This document shows, in pieces, positions 23,401 to 34,347 of a DNA stretch of 64,000 nt. The position numbers were made by a program, and so were the translations under genes. The stretch lies in contig NC_053037.3 of the NCBI RefSeq assembly GCF_002575655.3, forward strand, positions 254,853,135 through 254,917,134, given 5' to 3'. The notes under the pieces are model-generated. The model saw only the letters and a program-made list of their open reading frames with translations. It did no database searches and was not told the origin of the DNA. Within the stretch, counting starts at the first letter, position 1. Each line of letters begins with the position of its first letter. This DNA comes from Aegilops tauschii subsp. strangulata. Lineage: Eukaryota; Streptophyta; Magnoliopsida; Poales; Poaceae.

Positions 23401-23695
23401 CAAGGTGGACCAGAAGCTGAAGGACAAGGGGGTTGAGCTGTGTGACTGATACGGCAAGCAGCTCCAGGTCCTCCTGAGGCAACAAGAAGTACTCTCGATG
23501 ACAAGAGAGGATGTCATTGCTCGAGAGGCGTGCCTGGCGGAGCGCAAATCACTCCTAGACGCCAGGGAGCAGTGCATTGCCCTCCGGGAGGAGAAACTTG
23601 AAGCCACTCTCCGCGCCAAGGATGATGACCTGGAGGCCCTTGTCCAGCAGCGCACTAAAGAACTGGAGGACGGGCACAAGGCAACAGTGGACGCC
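20478..23695 (+). pseudogene. Antisense ORF of TAT-2, intron-containing, PF04195-like
   Basis: Plus-strand gene lying antisense to its host element. From the ATG at 20478 (MGKKTSDRGQR) the N-terminal half carries FFEAMMAIYGFHLLNFMPNA and AIFAHLCENFVGVAPNIDLF, which I recognise as the plant 'putative gypsy type transposon' family (Pfam PF04195). A TAG stop interrupts it at 21252 and a TAA at 21492. The C-terminal half is a Glu/Lys-rich coiled coil (residues such as EKLEATLRAKDDDLEAL near 23590). Two GT-AG introns of 97-98 bp are apparent at 22283-22379 and 22789-22886. The frame is cut by a family-G LTR at 23696. Function unknown; not likely expressed as a complete protein. Confidence 0.7.
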
Positions 23696-24793
23696 TGATA
23701 TAGGGTGGAACCCTATTCGGCCTACCTTTCACGAAAGGAGCGGATCCCGCAAAGAACACGAAGAACACAAGGGGAAAATCACAAAGGGAGACACAAGAGA
23801 AACACTCAAACCAACGAGATGAGGTCACACATGTGCTAGATCCTCGAAACACGAGAGGAGACACAAGATTCACGATCAACAAAGGACGATACAAAGGGTA
23901 ACCAGTTCTTCTCCGTGAGGAGGTCTTGATGGGGCCACCCAAGAGGGGGTCCTGAATCCATCGTGGATCTTCTCCGTAGAGGGGCCGCGGTCTCTCTCGT
24001 GGAGTAGATCCGTATGGATGAGCAAAGTTGTATCTCACATATGAGCTAAACCAATGCTAACCCTAACTAGGAGGAGGAAGAGGTCTATTTATAGTCTTAG
24101 TGCAAAGAGGGGCGAAGTGAAGGGGTACATGGGCTTCGGCTCGAAACTCGACGCAGCCAGGGTCCGGACGTCCGTGAGGCGCTGGTCGTCCGGAGGCTCG
24201 CGGGGGTCCGGACGTCCGTAGATCTTCGGATGTCCGCAAATTAGGTTATGTCACCGCGTCGTCGGATGTCCGTAGGTGTACGGTCGTCCGGTCGCCGGTC
24301 GTCCGGTCTTCCTCGGATTTCCGTAGATTCGGTTCTGTTGGCGTAGCGTCGGTCGTCCGGAGGGATGCGGTCGTCCGGAGTCTGGGAGTTGTCGGACGTC
24401 CGGGCCTGGTCAGTCGTCCAGGCGCTGTAGCATTCGGTGGCCTGGCTTCCTTGGGTTGGCGTGGTCTTCAGGGGTCGGACGTCCGGGCTGGGCCGGTCGT
24501 CCGGAGCCTGTAGCTTCCGTGACAGCCCTTCCTCTTGTCCTTCGCACTCGGTGTGCTCGTCGTCTTGTCCATTGGATGTAGATGTTCCATGGCTTTCCTC
24601 CAAGTACCTGACCACACATGGTGTTTCCGTTTGAGGTAGTAGCCATGTCTCATGTGTCGAAAGTGGTATTTCGGGAAGGAGTGAGTTCACCTTATCTTCA
24701 ATAGCCTTGGCTCGGGCTCTTGTCATTGGTCCAAGTGGTGTCGTTGGAGGTGTAGATGCGTCCATGGGGATGATCGTGGGATGCTCCGCATCA
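23696..24793 (-). repeat. 3' LTR of G-A (1098 bp)
   Basis: On the minus strand it starts TGATGCGGAGCATCC and ends CCCTATATCA. A minus-strand CTATAAATAG lies near 24088-24097. The U3 half (24150-24520) is full of CGGACGTCCG- and GGTCGTCCGG-like motifs. It is about 90 bp longer than the LTRs of the full-length G element. Left flank ACGCC (23691-23695) is the candidate target duplication. Confidence 0.85.
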
Positions 24794-26554
24794 TCTCCCC
24801 TCCCTTGGGAAAGATCCGACCTCGGATTGAAATCTTCATCACCATGGTAGGGCGAAAGATCCTTGATGTTGAAGACGTCGCTCACGTTGTACTTGTCGCG
24901 CGGGAGGTCGATCTTGTAAGCGTTGTTGTTGTAGCGTGCTAGCACCTTGAAGGGTCCATCGGCTCGTGGTAGAAGTTTGGATTTGCGTTCGTTGGGGAAG
25001 CGGTCCTTGTGAAGGTGTAGCCACACAAGATCTCCAATGTTGAATATCATGGATTGCTTGTTGACGTTGAGCTTGGTCGCGAGTCGTTGTACTTGACGCT
25101 CGATGGTGTGCCTTGTATCTTCATTCATCTTCTTGAGGTAGTTCACTCAGGTGCTCGCGTCCATGTTGATGCGCTCTTGTAGTGGTAGAGGAAGAATGTC
25201 CAATGGAGACAACGGGTTGAAACCGTAGACGACCTCGAAAGGGGTCTTGCCGGTTGTTGAGTGTCTTGCGCGGTTGTAGGCGTACTCGGCAATCGGTAGG
25301 CACTCCTCCCACTGCTTGATGTTCTTCTTGATTAGCACGCGAAGAAGAGTGGAGAGCGTGCGGTTCGTCACCTTCGTTTGGCCGTCGGTTTGTGGATGGT
25401 ATGCCGTGGAGAATAGGAGCTTGATTCCGAGCTTGGCGCATAAAGTCTTCCAAAAGTAAATCAAGAACTTGACGTCGCGGTCCGAGACAATTGTGTTTGG
25501 CACTCCATGAAGTCGCAAGATTTCCCTACAAAAGATATTGGCAACATGTGAAGCATCGTCTATCTTGTTGCAAGGAATGAAATGAGCCTTTTTGGAGAAT
25601 TGGTCCACAACAACAAAAACGGAATCCTTGCCATTTTTTGTTCTAGGCAAACCAAGCACAAAATCCATGCTAATAACTTCCCATGGTTGATATGGCATTG
25701 GAAGTGGCATGTAAAGGCCATGAGATTGAGCTTAGCTTTGCGACATGTAGAGCATCGGTTGGTGAAGCGGTTGACGTCGCGAAACATGTTGGCCCAAAAA
25801 TAGTTCTTGGAGAGCTTAGCAAGTGTCTTATCGCGTCCAAAATGTCCCATTAGTCCTCCTCCATGAGATTCCTGCAAAAGCAACAAACGAAGAGAAGACT
25901 CGGGGATGCAAAGTTTGTTAGCTCTCATAAGATAACCATCCTTGATGTAATATCGTTCCCAAGATGGATGCGTCAAACACTTTGCATAAGGAATAGCAAA
26001 AGTAGGGTCATGCGCATATAAGTCTTTTATGTGCTCAAAGCCAATGACATTCAATTCAAGTTGAGTAACAAGCATGCATATACGGGAAAGCGCATCCGCC
26101 ACAACATTTTCCTTGCCTTTAATATACTTGATGACATAGGGAAAAGACTCAATAAATTCACTCCACTAAGCATGACGCTTGTTCAACTTAGTTTGACCTT
26201 TAAGGTATTTAAGTGTTTCATGATCGGTATGGATGATGAATTCATGAGGGCGGAGATAATGTTCCCATTCACGCAAAACTCGCACTAAAGCATATAGCTC
26301 TTTGTCATAGATGGGATAATTGAGTTGCGCCCCGGAAAGTTTCTCACTAAAGTATGCTATGGGGCGCATCTCTTGTGCTAACACACCTCCTATGCCGTTA
26401 CCACTAGCATCGCAATGAATATCAAAGGGTTTGTCAAAGTTGGGTAATGCAAACACGGGAGCACGAGTAAGCAAATTCTTAAGCTCATTAAAAGTACTAT
26501 CTTGAGATGGTCCCCAAACAAAGGGTGCATTTTTCTCACTCCACTAAGCATGAC
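24241..26554 (-). pseudogene. G-A pol fragment: RNase H, integrase, LTR-encoded tail
   Basis: Minus-strand remains of a CRM-like pol. RNase [25 protein letters not shown] and [10 protein letters not shown] at 26160-26460. Integrase: zinc finger HGGGLMGHF to CSTCRKAKL near 25730-25870, core with SDRDVKF and DGQTKVTNR, and GPFKVLARYNNNAYK near 24920-24980. The tail GPMTRARAKAIEDKV reads into the LTR down to 24241. It is broken by a TGA near 25147, a TAG at the end of RNase H (26168) and frameshifts near 25700. The reverse transcriptase catalytic part is missing. Confidence 0.82.
24794..24808 (-). other. Polypurine tract of G-A
   Basis: Minus strand CCAAGGGAGGGGAGA directly precedes the LTR start, as at 61492-61505 in the full-length relative. 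Confidence 0.8.
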
Positions 26555-26570
26555 ATTCTTTGGGCCGTCC

Positions 26571-28450
26571 ATGACGGAAAAAACCGTGGTAGAAGCGAGG
26601 GCGCGGAAAATAACGGGGAGTTCCCGGTACGAAGGGTGGTCGGCGGCCGAGCGATGCGCGTTTCTCTCGTACACGTACGCGCGTGGGTGCGAGGCGTTGG
26701 GCTCTAACTGAACCCGAGCGATTGCACTGCAGGCTACGCATTACTGAACCCGAGCGATCGATTGATCCCTTGCTGTTAACTGAACCCGAGTGATTCCTTC
26801 GCTACTGCTGCTAACTGAAGCCAATTGAACACTGCTGCCTCCTTCCCTTGATGAACAGTGACGTTGTTGGGGGGGTTTGAATGAACAGTTCCCGGTGGGG
26901 GGTTGGATGAACATGACCCCGTGGTAGTATAGGCCGTTGCCGCTGGATGAACAGGACCCCGATCAAGCCGGTTGGGGGGTGGATGAACAGGACCCCGTGG
27001 AGGGGTGGATGAACAGGACGACCCCGTGGAGGGCTAGCTGAACAGTAGCTGGTGGAGGGTTGGATGAACAGTAGCCCGTGGAGGGGTGGTTGAATAGGAC
27101 CCCGCGGAGAGGGTTGGTTGAACAGTAGCCGGTGGAGGAGCGCGCGGTGGAGGCTGGATGAACAGGAGCCCGTGGATGAACAGTCGCAGGTGGAGGCTGG
27201 AGGAGGTCGACAGTGGATGAACAGTAGCCCGTGGAGGCTGGAGGAGGTCGACGGTGGAGATGAACAGTATCCCGTGGAGTCCCGTTTTGCGGTACGCCAC
27301 GCCCCTCCCAATGAACAAGACCCCCGTTTCGACCGTAGCGCTCCAACACAAGTCCGTTTCCTCCGTTTTGCGGTACACCACACCCGTCCCAATCAACAGG
27401 ACCCCGTTTCGGCCGTAGGAGTTCCGTTTCCTCCGTTTTGCGGTATGCCAGACCCCTCCCGATGAACAAGACCCCATTTTGACCGTGGCCGGACGAACAC
27501 AAGGTCGTTTCCTCCGTTCTGTGGTACGCCAGGCCTCGTTTCCATCGGCTGTTCCGTCCAAGCCAGTTGGCTCCCGATGAACAGCATGTGTTCTGTTGCC
27601 TCCCGATGAACATGACGCATTCCGTTGCTCCCCATGAACACGACGACGACACAGTTTGTCCGTTCTGACCCAGCCATGTACACGAGCCCTGGCCGTATGT
27701 ATGCACGCGTAGGCGTTCGAGACCCCGCCCGTATGTACGTACGTGGCCGTATTTACTTTCTTGCACCCTGGCCGCTGTACGTACGTGTACATGCTATGTG
27801 CGCGCCTCTACTACGACATGTGCCCTTCCTTACACGGCCATGGTTCATCGATGCAACCTGCAGACAGACCGATCGTATGTACGTACACGATCGCGACCAG
27901 AATGACAACGCTACGTATGCTTCGACCGGGTGGGTCCCGACTGTCAGGCACTTCCTTGCGTGCGAAGATGTAGCTGGCGGGTCCCAGCAGTCAGGGGCGA
28001 ATCATTATTTTTTTGCCCGTAATATGGACGCACTTCCTTGCATGCGAAGATGTAGCTGGTGGGTCCCAGCAGTCAGGGGGGAAACATTTTTTTCTTGCGA
28101 AATACGGTGGCCCGTCCAGTGGGTCCCTGCTGTCACGTGGAGGAATCATTATTTTGCGCATAATAAGGAGGCATTTCCTTGTGTGTGGCCGTGGACCCAG
28201 CTGTCAGCCTCTCCATGTACAGTCCACGTCCGATGGATGTCGTTCGTTGACCACGTTGACCACGGCGCGCCGAGAGCACCAGGGCGGTGGATGACGGCGA
28301 GGCCTAGGAAGGGAACGACACGGAGCCAGGGAAGACTCGGCAGTGGTTTCCCATGCGGTGGGGAGTACGAGGGCTTACTGGTCCGGCTGCCGTCGCTGGA
28401 AAATAACAGGATGTGTGGGTGAGTAGAGGAATGGCCTTGCCAAATGGAGT
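26571..28450. repeat. GC-rich direct-repeat region, class-II-like
   Basis: A long stretch with many copies of GGATGAACAG followed by variants of GACCCCGTGGAGG or TAGCCCGTGGAGG (26870-27270). Longer modules with CGTTTCCTCCGTTTTGCGGTA follow at about 27280-27540, then palindrome-rich ACGTACGTAC runs at 27720-27890. Such arrays resemble subterminal regions of large DNA transposons (CACTA or Mutator), but no terminal repeats or transposase were found. Long ORFs on both strands follow from base composition. Confidence 0.4.
27949..28112 (+). repeat. Tandem repeat, 82-bp period, two copies
   Basis: Two copies of a unit beginning CACTTCCTTGC.TGCGAAGA and containing GGGTCCCAGCAGTCAGG, at 27949 and 28031. 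More diverged relatives occur near 28170 and 29730, so this module is dispersed through the region. Confidence 0.6.
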
Positions 28451-30418
28451 AGGGTGGGGCGGTGCGGCCTTTGCGGCAGCACAGCCGGCCACGGGAGGCG
28501 GGAGCAGGCAGTCCCACCGGCGTTGGTTTGGGCGGCTGGAGCAAGAAGATCAGAGGTTGAAGAAGCACTACAGCCGTTGGATGGACATCGTACGGTATCT
28601 GCAGCTAGAATCGTTTATATTGACTAAGTTGACAAAGCCATGGTACACGTCAACTTAGTAGGCCCACAGGTCAGCCTCCGAAACGGTGTGCCCCAAATGT
28701 CAGGGGGAGGAATCATTTTTTGGGCGGCTGAAGCAAGAATATTCGAGATTGAAGAAGAAGCACGACATCCATTGGATGGACATCCAACGGCCACTGCTGC
28801 TAGAACCGTGTGTTGACTATAAGTTGGCAAAGCCTTGCATACGCGTCAACTTTTTTTTAGGGGACGCGTCAACTAAGTAGGCCCACAAGTGTGTGGCAGA
28901 GAACTTATGGCCCATTTGCGATTTGTAAGAATGTACATCCCATTTTTGAATTCTAATGGAATTTACTACAGCCCATCTACAGTTTGTTAAAAGTACAGCC
29001 CATTTTCTAGTTAGGACAACGATTAATAATTTCAACCAGCCGTTCAAAACAAAACTCAATAAAATTTCCCACATTTTGATGGGATCTAAAATATTTTGTC
29101 CCGAAATTTCTAGTCAAATTAAATACAATTTCAATATAAATTTGTATTACGTAAAAATCCAACGAAACATTGCGCGCGCAACAATTAATGAAATTATTAT
29201 TTTCAAAATCCAAAAAAAATTATAAACTAATTACGTGTTTGGTGCATTTTTTATAGTTACTGCCCAGTTTTTATAATTACATCCCATTTATTATTCTTAA
29301 AGCCCATTTTCTTGGTAAGCCTAATGCATCCCTCCTTGGAAAGATTTGCAGCCCAGTGGGGCGGAGAATAACAAGCTGACCTTGCCTGGGTATTCCTCAA
29401 AGAAAAGTATAGGTGGGCTAGCCATTTTCAGCCTGAAAAAAATTAATAACTCGGCTGGATATCAGGCCTGGGCTAGACGGGCCATAGCCCGCCCAGTTAA
29501 TACCCTGCTCTCCTTAGAACAACAACGAAAACATCGCTCAAGAAAAACTCTACAGTGCTCACACCTCAAAAACACAAATACTGCTCGAGCTGCTTGGTCC
29601 CAGCTGTCGGCCGCTCCTTGTGCAATTCTCCCATTTATTGACTACATAGGTTGACAATGGTGTGGGACCGTGCTGTCAGGAAACCAGGAGGAAGCAAAAA
29701 AATTATAGTTGTATATAATAAGGAGGCACTTGCGTACGTGCGGCTGTGGCCCTGGTGGGTCCCCACTGTCATCCTCTCCAAGTAAAGTCATCTCCTCATT
29801 CCTCATGTCCGTTGACCATGCTGACAATGCGAGATGGCGGCGCCACGGCGAGCGCAACAACTCGAAGGACGACGGAGAGGGCCTCGCGGGCCCTACGGAT
29901 GGTCTGATACAGCGCCCGCTACTCATTCGGGAAGCCAGGATCATAGGGCCACATGTCCGCGACGGCATTGTCGTTCGCTTGTTCACCGGTGCTTGTTGAG
30001 GAGACGGAGGTTGCAGCACAGGTCCTCCTGCGGTAGTAGCTCTTCCGCCATTAGGGCGTCGAAGTGCGGCCGCACCTGCTCTATGGTGAACACGGCATGA
30101 ACCGGCTTGGACAGTGGCGTCGGCTCCTAGTCGGAAGCTACGTCCATCGTCTGATTGTCGACACTCAGCTCGGCGAGCTCGCTGGCGAGCCAACATGTCC
30201 GGCTGCTGGACCAACCCGTTGCCAAGCACGAGTCTGACTGCTATGCCCACCCAGATCGCCTCCCTCGCCCGCGCGCACTTTCCGCCCGAAACGGTCAACG
30301 CCGCCCGCCCCGCTTCCCGGTGCAGGCGATTGCTCCGCCTTCAAACGACACAAGTGTCGTCTGTCCGCCTATCTGCCGCCCACATTAATGATACGCGGTT
30401 GCCGATGCGGCTACTCCG
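28451..30418. other. Intergenic DNA with a local direct duplication, no gene seen
   Basis: Apart from the duplication at 28527-28895 this stretch has no supported gene. It includes an AT-rich part (28900-29330) with recurrent AGCCCATTT motifs and a CG-rich part (29820-30400). A 218-codon minus frame at 29642-30298 has no recognisable content. Confidence 0.4.
28527..28895 (+). repeat. Direct duplication of about 150-175 bp
   Basis: Copies at about 28527-28670 and 28718-28895 share TTTGGGCGGCTG.AGCAAGAA, GTTGGATGGACATC-like and GTCAACT.AGTAGGCCCACA segments. The second is interrupted by a T-rich insertion near 28850. Confidence 0.65.
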
Positions 30419-30453
30419 GTGCCACACGTCCGTCCCTCCGCTGCCGACCATTG

Positions 30454-30462
30454 CTATATAAA
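30454..30462 (+). promoter_or_regulatory. TATA box ahead of the 30535 ORF
   Basis: CTATATAAA stands 73 bp upstream of the ATG at 30535, followed by a pyrimidine-rich leader. The spacing suits a start site near 30485-30490. Confidence 0.45.
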
Positions 30463-30534
30463 CTGCTGCGCCGGCCATAGCCGCCGTCATCCGCCTCCGT
30501 TCCCTTTCTCCTGTCCACACCACTACTGCCCACA

Positions 30535-30930
30535 ATGGCTTCCTCGTGCTCCAGTGCTCTTCAGGACGGGCGGACAACGGACCACAAGGAGATGGCAGCC
30601 ATTGCTGCCGACTGGCTGGCCGGCAGGCAGCCGGAGGACAATGCCAGCTCCGACGAGTCCCCGCTCCGCTGGCGTCGACGAGGCCCTGCTCCGCCGAGGC
30701 CCCGCAGCGCCAACAATGACGCAGAGGACACCGTCGGCTCCGTCGAGGCCCCGCCCCGCCGGCACCGAGGCGGAGGACCTCGCCGACTTCGGCGAGGCCC
30801 TACTCCGCCAAGGCCCCGCCCCGCCAACAACGAGGCAGAGGACATCACCGGCTCAGTCGAGGCCCCACCCTGCCAGCAACAAGGGGAGGATTTCCCCCGC
30901 TCCGCCGAGGCGCCGCCACGCCGGCAATGA
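30535..30930 (+). CDS. Hypothetical 131-residue repeat protein
   Basis: Starts MASSCSSALQDGRTTDHKEM and then contains imperfect repeats around EDxxGSVEAPPRR, Pro/Arg-rich, each unit about 50-60 bp in DNA. A good TATA box lies upstream and the ATG context (ACAATGGC) is plausible. After a stop at 30928 the same repeat continues in another frame to 31009 (EDIAGSVEA), so the original protein was longer and has shifted frame. No known domain. It could be a small grass gene, a fragment captured by a DNA transposon, or a chance ORF in GC-rich repeats. The flanking class-II-like repeats favour a captured fragment. Confidence 0.4.
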   Translation: MASSCSSALQDGRTTDHKEMAAIAADWLAGRQPEDNASSDESPLRWRRRGPAPPRPRSANNDAEDTVGSVEAPPRRHRGGGPRRLRRGPTPPRPRPANNEAEDITGSVEAPPCQQQGEDFPRSAEAPPRRQ

Positions 30931-31009
30931 GACAGAGGACATCGCCGGCTCCGTCGAGGCCGTGCCCCGCTGCCAACGAGGCCGCGCCACACAAAACGAG
31001 GAAGAGTAG

Positions 31010-31541
31010 AACATGGTAGGTCGCCGCCGCTCAGGTCCAAGTAAGGCCACCGCTGCTACCCTCCAGTTGAAGTCAAGCTAGGCGGGTTGACCATTGACGG
31101 CCGATTAGCTTCATGGCGGCGACGTGGAGTCGGAGAGCTATGTTGGAGAAGGACGCTGCTTCAGTTACTTAACTGCTGGTGTAGTTGGGTCACTGACACG
31201 GGGGCCTAACAGGCATCTGGGCCACATGTCACTTACGCAACTGCACCTGCAGTTAAGTCAATGAATCTCAGTCCGCTGGAGAATCAGCTTATGTTCGGCT
31301 CAGCCGGACACAGTTGGGTAGATTCGGTTAATTAATTATACCTCCAGCGCACCCCTTTTTAGTTGAAGAATGTATGAAATGTAATGAAATCCGGCATGTT
31401 TATATGAAATCTGACCGTGTATGAATGAATTTAGTTCGATTAGTTCGAATCCTTGTATCACTGGCATTGGATGAACATGCAAAACAATACGTACTAGGAT
31501 TATTCCCAGGGTGATCACCTCGTTTGCAGCAGTTTCACATG
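31010..31541. other. Spacer without recognised features
   Basis: Composition shifts here from GC-rich to AT-rich. No ORF of note, repeat or RNA gene seen. Confidence 0.4.
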
Positions 31542-31543
31542 TA

Positions 31544-31700
31544 CTCCATCCGGTCCTTTTTAGTCTGCATACAAGTTTTGTCTGCAGTCAAAGTATCTCT
31601 ACTTTGACCAATCTTTTACAAAAAAGTATGAACATTCACAATGTAAAATCAACTGACTTGAAAGAAATCTAATATGCGAAGTAAAAAGGAACAGAGGGAG
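31544..31700. mobile_element. Stowaway-type MITE, 157 bp
   Basis: Terminal inverted repeats CTCCATCCGGTCC / GGAACAGAGGGAG, flanked by TA at 31542-31543 and 31701-31702. TIR sequence, size and TA target duplication fit the Tc1/mariner-derived Stowaway MITEs common in Triticeae introns and gene flanks. Confidence 0.88.
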
Positions 31701-31702
31701 TA

Positions 31703-33962
31703 CAAAGAGTTTGAGCTGCTTTTTAGCGTACCTCTACATTGCTATCAAACACACAGGCCAGGCAATTCATAGAGAACATTCAAAACAATCGATGATTATG
31801 CATCTAAGTGATTCACATGTCAGAGCCAATATTTACTTCACAACTAAGCAATAAAGAAAAATCGATCGATGCTGCTGACAGCAAAGGGCGTCCCATTCGA
31901 AAATATCAAACGCATGTCATCTTGCTAACATCAATGAGCAAAATTTGACAAGGTTGTCCCATTCGAAAATGTCAAATGCGTGTTGTTTTGCGTACATCAA
32001 TGAGCAAACTTTGACAAGGTTTTCCCATTCCAAAATATCAAATGCCTATGATTGTGGAATGGGCAGGGTTTGCCATCAGTTCGGACATTGACATGGCACC
32101 TCGTGGTAAATAAACCAGTTGTTCTTTTTGTGCAGTTCCACCAAAATCAACCAAATTCGCGCGTAGCTTGTATGATTTCGCCTTTATATGTTGCAACGCC
32201 TTGAACATATCGGGACCTCCTTTCTTGTGGTGGAAATGAATGATTCGATGTATTCATGAACATTTTGTGCAGTTCCCATTGAAATGAAGCTGAGCAGCCA
32301 TGTTTGCACAAATACAAAATAAGTGATTAGTATAAAGCAAACTGTACTATGAATTGACAGTTTAAACAGGCACCTACATGGTATGTAGAGCACACTTAAA
32401 AAAATGGAACTCACCACAAAGAATCCTAGTACAACATTGTACTTGCGCATCACAGTAAAAAAGATGGAGATATGTCAGTCCTTTTGAGCTGAAGTTAGTT
32501 TGGTCTTGTGGGGAGTAATGTAACCATCCTTCAACTGCTCCTTCTGATGAGAAGATAGACAGGGCTTCTTCATCCTGGCATAATCGAAACTAGTCACTTC
32601 ACGTACTCCATATTCTTCTTAAAAGGAGGATGGTCCTGTTGTGCAAAGACAAGAGGACAACTAAATGCTAGCATCACTGTTTTCTCGAAAAAAAGGAAAG
32701 GAAATATTTAAAACATCACAGATGAAGCACTGCTCAAGGACAATACCACTTTCTCATGACAGTATCTAAACAGTAGCACAACACCAATAGAGATGACAAA
32801 GCTCAATCATATGGATGAAATCCGTGGGCGAGTAACAACCTTTGTCAGGAGGCTTATTGTGTAGAGCATACAAATCAAGCACTTCTCCGGAACCATCTGT
32901 TGTTATCTACAGTGGTTGCCATGCTTACTATATACTCCTCGATTAGTTTAATGTTTCCACATCTTCTTGTGCAATTCCACTAAAATATATGGTATCTTCA
33001 AAGAAGATCCCTGTTTGCACAAGTAGAGATAATTACATATTACATTAAGAGTGGCATCAAATCAGTGGCAAAACAATTGCTCGTTCCAGCCATAGCAATA
33101 AATTAATATGCAAAACTATATCATTACTTGTGTCATCACAGTTCCAGTGCTTCATTACAGCACCGGGAGTTGATTTTTGTTTTTCTTCCGCTTGTTCTTC
33201 CCCTTCATCACTTGGTTCAATAACAGACAAGCTTCGCCTTCAATGTAAGATTTGGCATGTCAATTGGGGAGCACAAGTATAGCACTAAACAACGACATTA
33301 ATTTTTGATGAAGTGGCAAAATACAGGCCAAAAGTTGTGCAATATCCTTATCTTACCTCAATGGGATATTACGATGCACATACAGATTGGAAGTCTTGTC
33401 TCCATTTGTGCAGTTCACTAAAATCAAGCAACATTACCGTACAAGTAGCACAACATATGAAAGCACACTGCACAATCATGTGAAAGAAGGCTAGTACTGA
33501 CCTCTCATGACGTGGAATTCAAACAACTCACAAGAAGATCTGAACCAAATTTGCCAACACGGATTGGAAGTAAGATCCCCTCTTGTGCAGCTCCACTAAG
33601 ATCAAGCAATCAAGCAACATTGTCGGTGTGACATTTTGGTTGAACTGCACAAAATACTCTTAAAGCAAAAGTGTTTTGTGCAGTGCAACAAAAGGTCACA
33701 ATAGCAACGAGGTGAAGTAGATAACCCTGTTTACACAGAGGTGCAAAGGAAACAACAAGTGGTCAATAACGGTGGATGACACAAAAGCCAACAAAAAGAA
33801 GCATCTAACTTATCTAATTGGGAAATAAAGCAAGACAGTAGCATTTCTCAAACGGTGGCATTGATTCATATTAACAGAGATATTATATTAACAATAAAAT
33901 ACGTTAAACATGTAATATGCTTTTAACTGTGGCATTACATCAATTTTCCAGCGGCATTATTA
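31703..33962 (-). other. AT-rich stretch with repeated exon-like modules
   Basis: At least five places share TTGTGCAGTTCCACTAAAAT or close variants on the plus strand (32127, 32262, 32964, 33403, 33579; more distant at 33677). On the minus strand each reads as pyrimidine-rich DNA, TTTTAG, then TGGAACTGCACAAA and about 50 further bases. Two of them share ACTTCCAATC, and one is followed by a GTAAG donor. This looks like a duplicated acceptor-plus-short-exon module. No protein could be recognised. Confidence 0.35.
31890..32050 (+). repeat. Tandem repeat, 66-bp period, about 2.4 copies
   Basis: Units begin at 31890, 31956 and 32022 (TCCCATTC.AAAAT.TCAAA) and contain CATCAATGAGCAAA.TTTGAC. Copies differ at several positions. 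Confidence 0.85.
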
Positions 33963-34302
33963 GAGGTGTTTGTTTACAGGGACTTTTTGGTGTAGGGACT
34001 AAAAAAAGTCCCTTTCAGTCCCATCTAAACCAAACAGGAGGGACTTTTAGGGACTAAAAGTGGGCATTTGGGACTACAGAAAGAAGACCCCGAGGGAGAG
34101 TCTTTTGGGACTTTTTCCAACAGTTGCCCCTGCCCCACATCGCACCCTATCTCTATTGGTTCAATACTAGGGGTAACATGGTCTTTTAGCATGTCATTTA
34201 ATAACCTAGTCCATGTATAGTCCTTGGAACCAAGCAGGTAGGGACTAGGGACTTTTTAGTTGGGACTAAAAATGTCCTAGGACTTTTTAACCAAACAGGG
34301 CC
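33963..34302. mobile_element. Tourist-like (PIF/Harbinger) MITE, about 340 bp
   Basis: Ends GAGGTGTTTGTTTACAGGG and, inverted, GGCCCTGTTTGGTTAAAAAG, with TTA duplications at 33960-33962 and 34303-34305. The interior has inverted GGGACTTTTTAG segments. End sequence and TTA target fit PIF/Harbinger MITEs. Confidence 0.8.
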
Positions 34303-34347
34303 TTAGATTAACCACAGCTAAAGAGTTGCACGGGACAATGGACTCAC

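Larger units (their letters stand above)
19148..23695 (-). mobile_element. Second TAT-clade element, 3' part (TAT-2)
   Basis: Minus-strand element represented by its 3' LTR (19148-20083), polypurine tract and a plus-strand antisense ORF region (20478-23695). TAT elements are known to carry an extra, often antisense, ORF between integrase and the 3' LTR. The gag-pol part would lie to the right but is cut off by the family-G element inserted at 23696. The candidate target duplication beside the LTR is CTCCG (19143-19147). Copied as 48630-54098. Confidence 0.75.
11675..24551 (+). repeat. Large duplicated block, copy 1
   Basis: Collinear with 41141-54937. Offset 29465 bp at the left end, 29480-29482 bp through most of the block, and about 922 bp more after the solo LTR private to copy 2. 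It contains L1, L2 with its target duplication, G-NA, TAT-2 and the G-A LTR in identical order and junctions. Differences are scattered substitutions and small indels. Confidence 0.93.
23696..26570 (-). mobile_element. Family-G gypsy element, 3' part (G-A)
   Basis: Minus-strand gypsy element inserted in the TAT-2 antisense ORF. It has its 3' LTR on the left and pol on the right, running through integrase and RNase H to the end of reverse transcriptase, where it stops abruptly at about 26555. No 5' LTR follows, so the 5' two-thirds were deleted. The same LTR sits at the identical host position in the second copy (54099), which shows that it was present before the duplication. Confidence 0.8.

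Noticed and set aside
26811..28422. Overlapping ORFs of 252-267 codons on both strands
   Set aside because: They arise from GC-rich direct repeats; the proteins are low complexity, unrelated to any family I know, and lie over one another on opposite strands.
29642..30298. 218-codon minus-strand ORF
   Set aside because: No domain, Arg/Ala/Pro-rich composition typical of a GC-rich antisense frame, no promoter seen.
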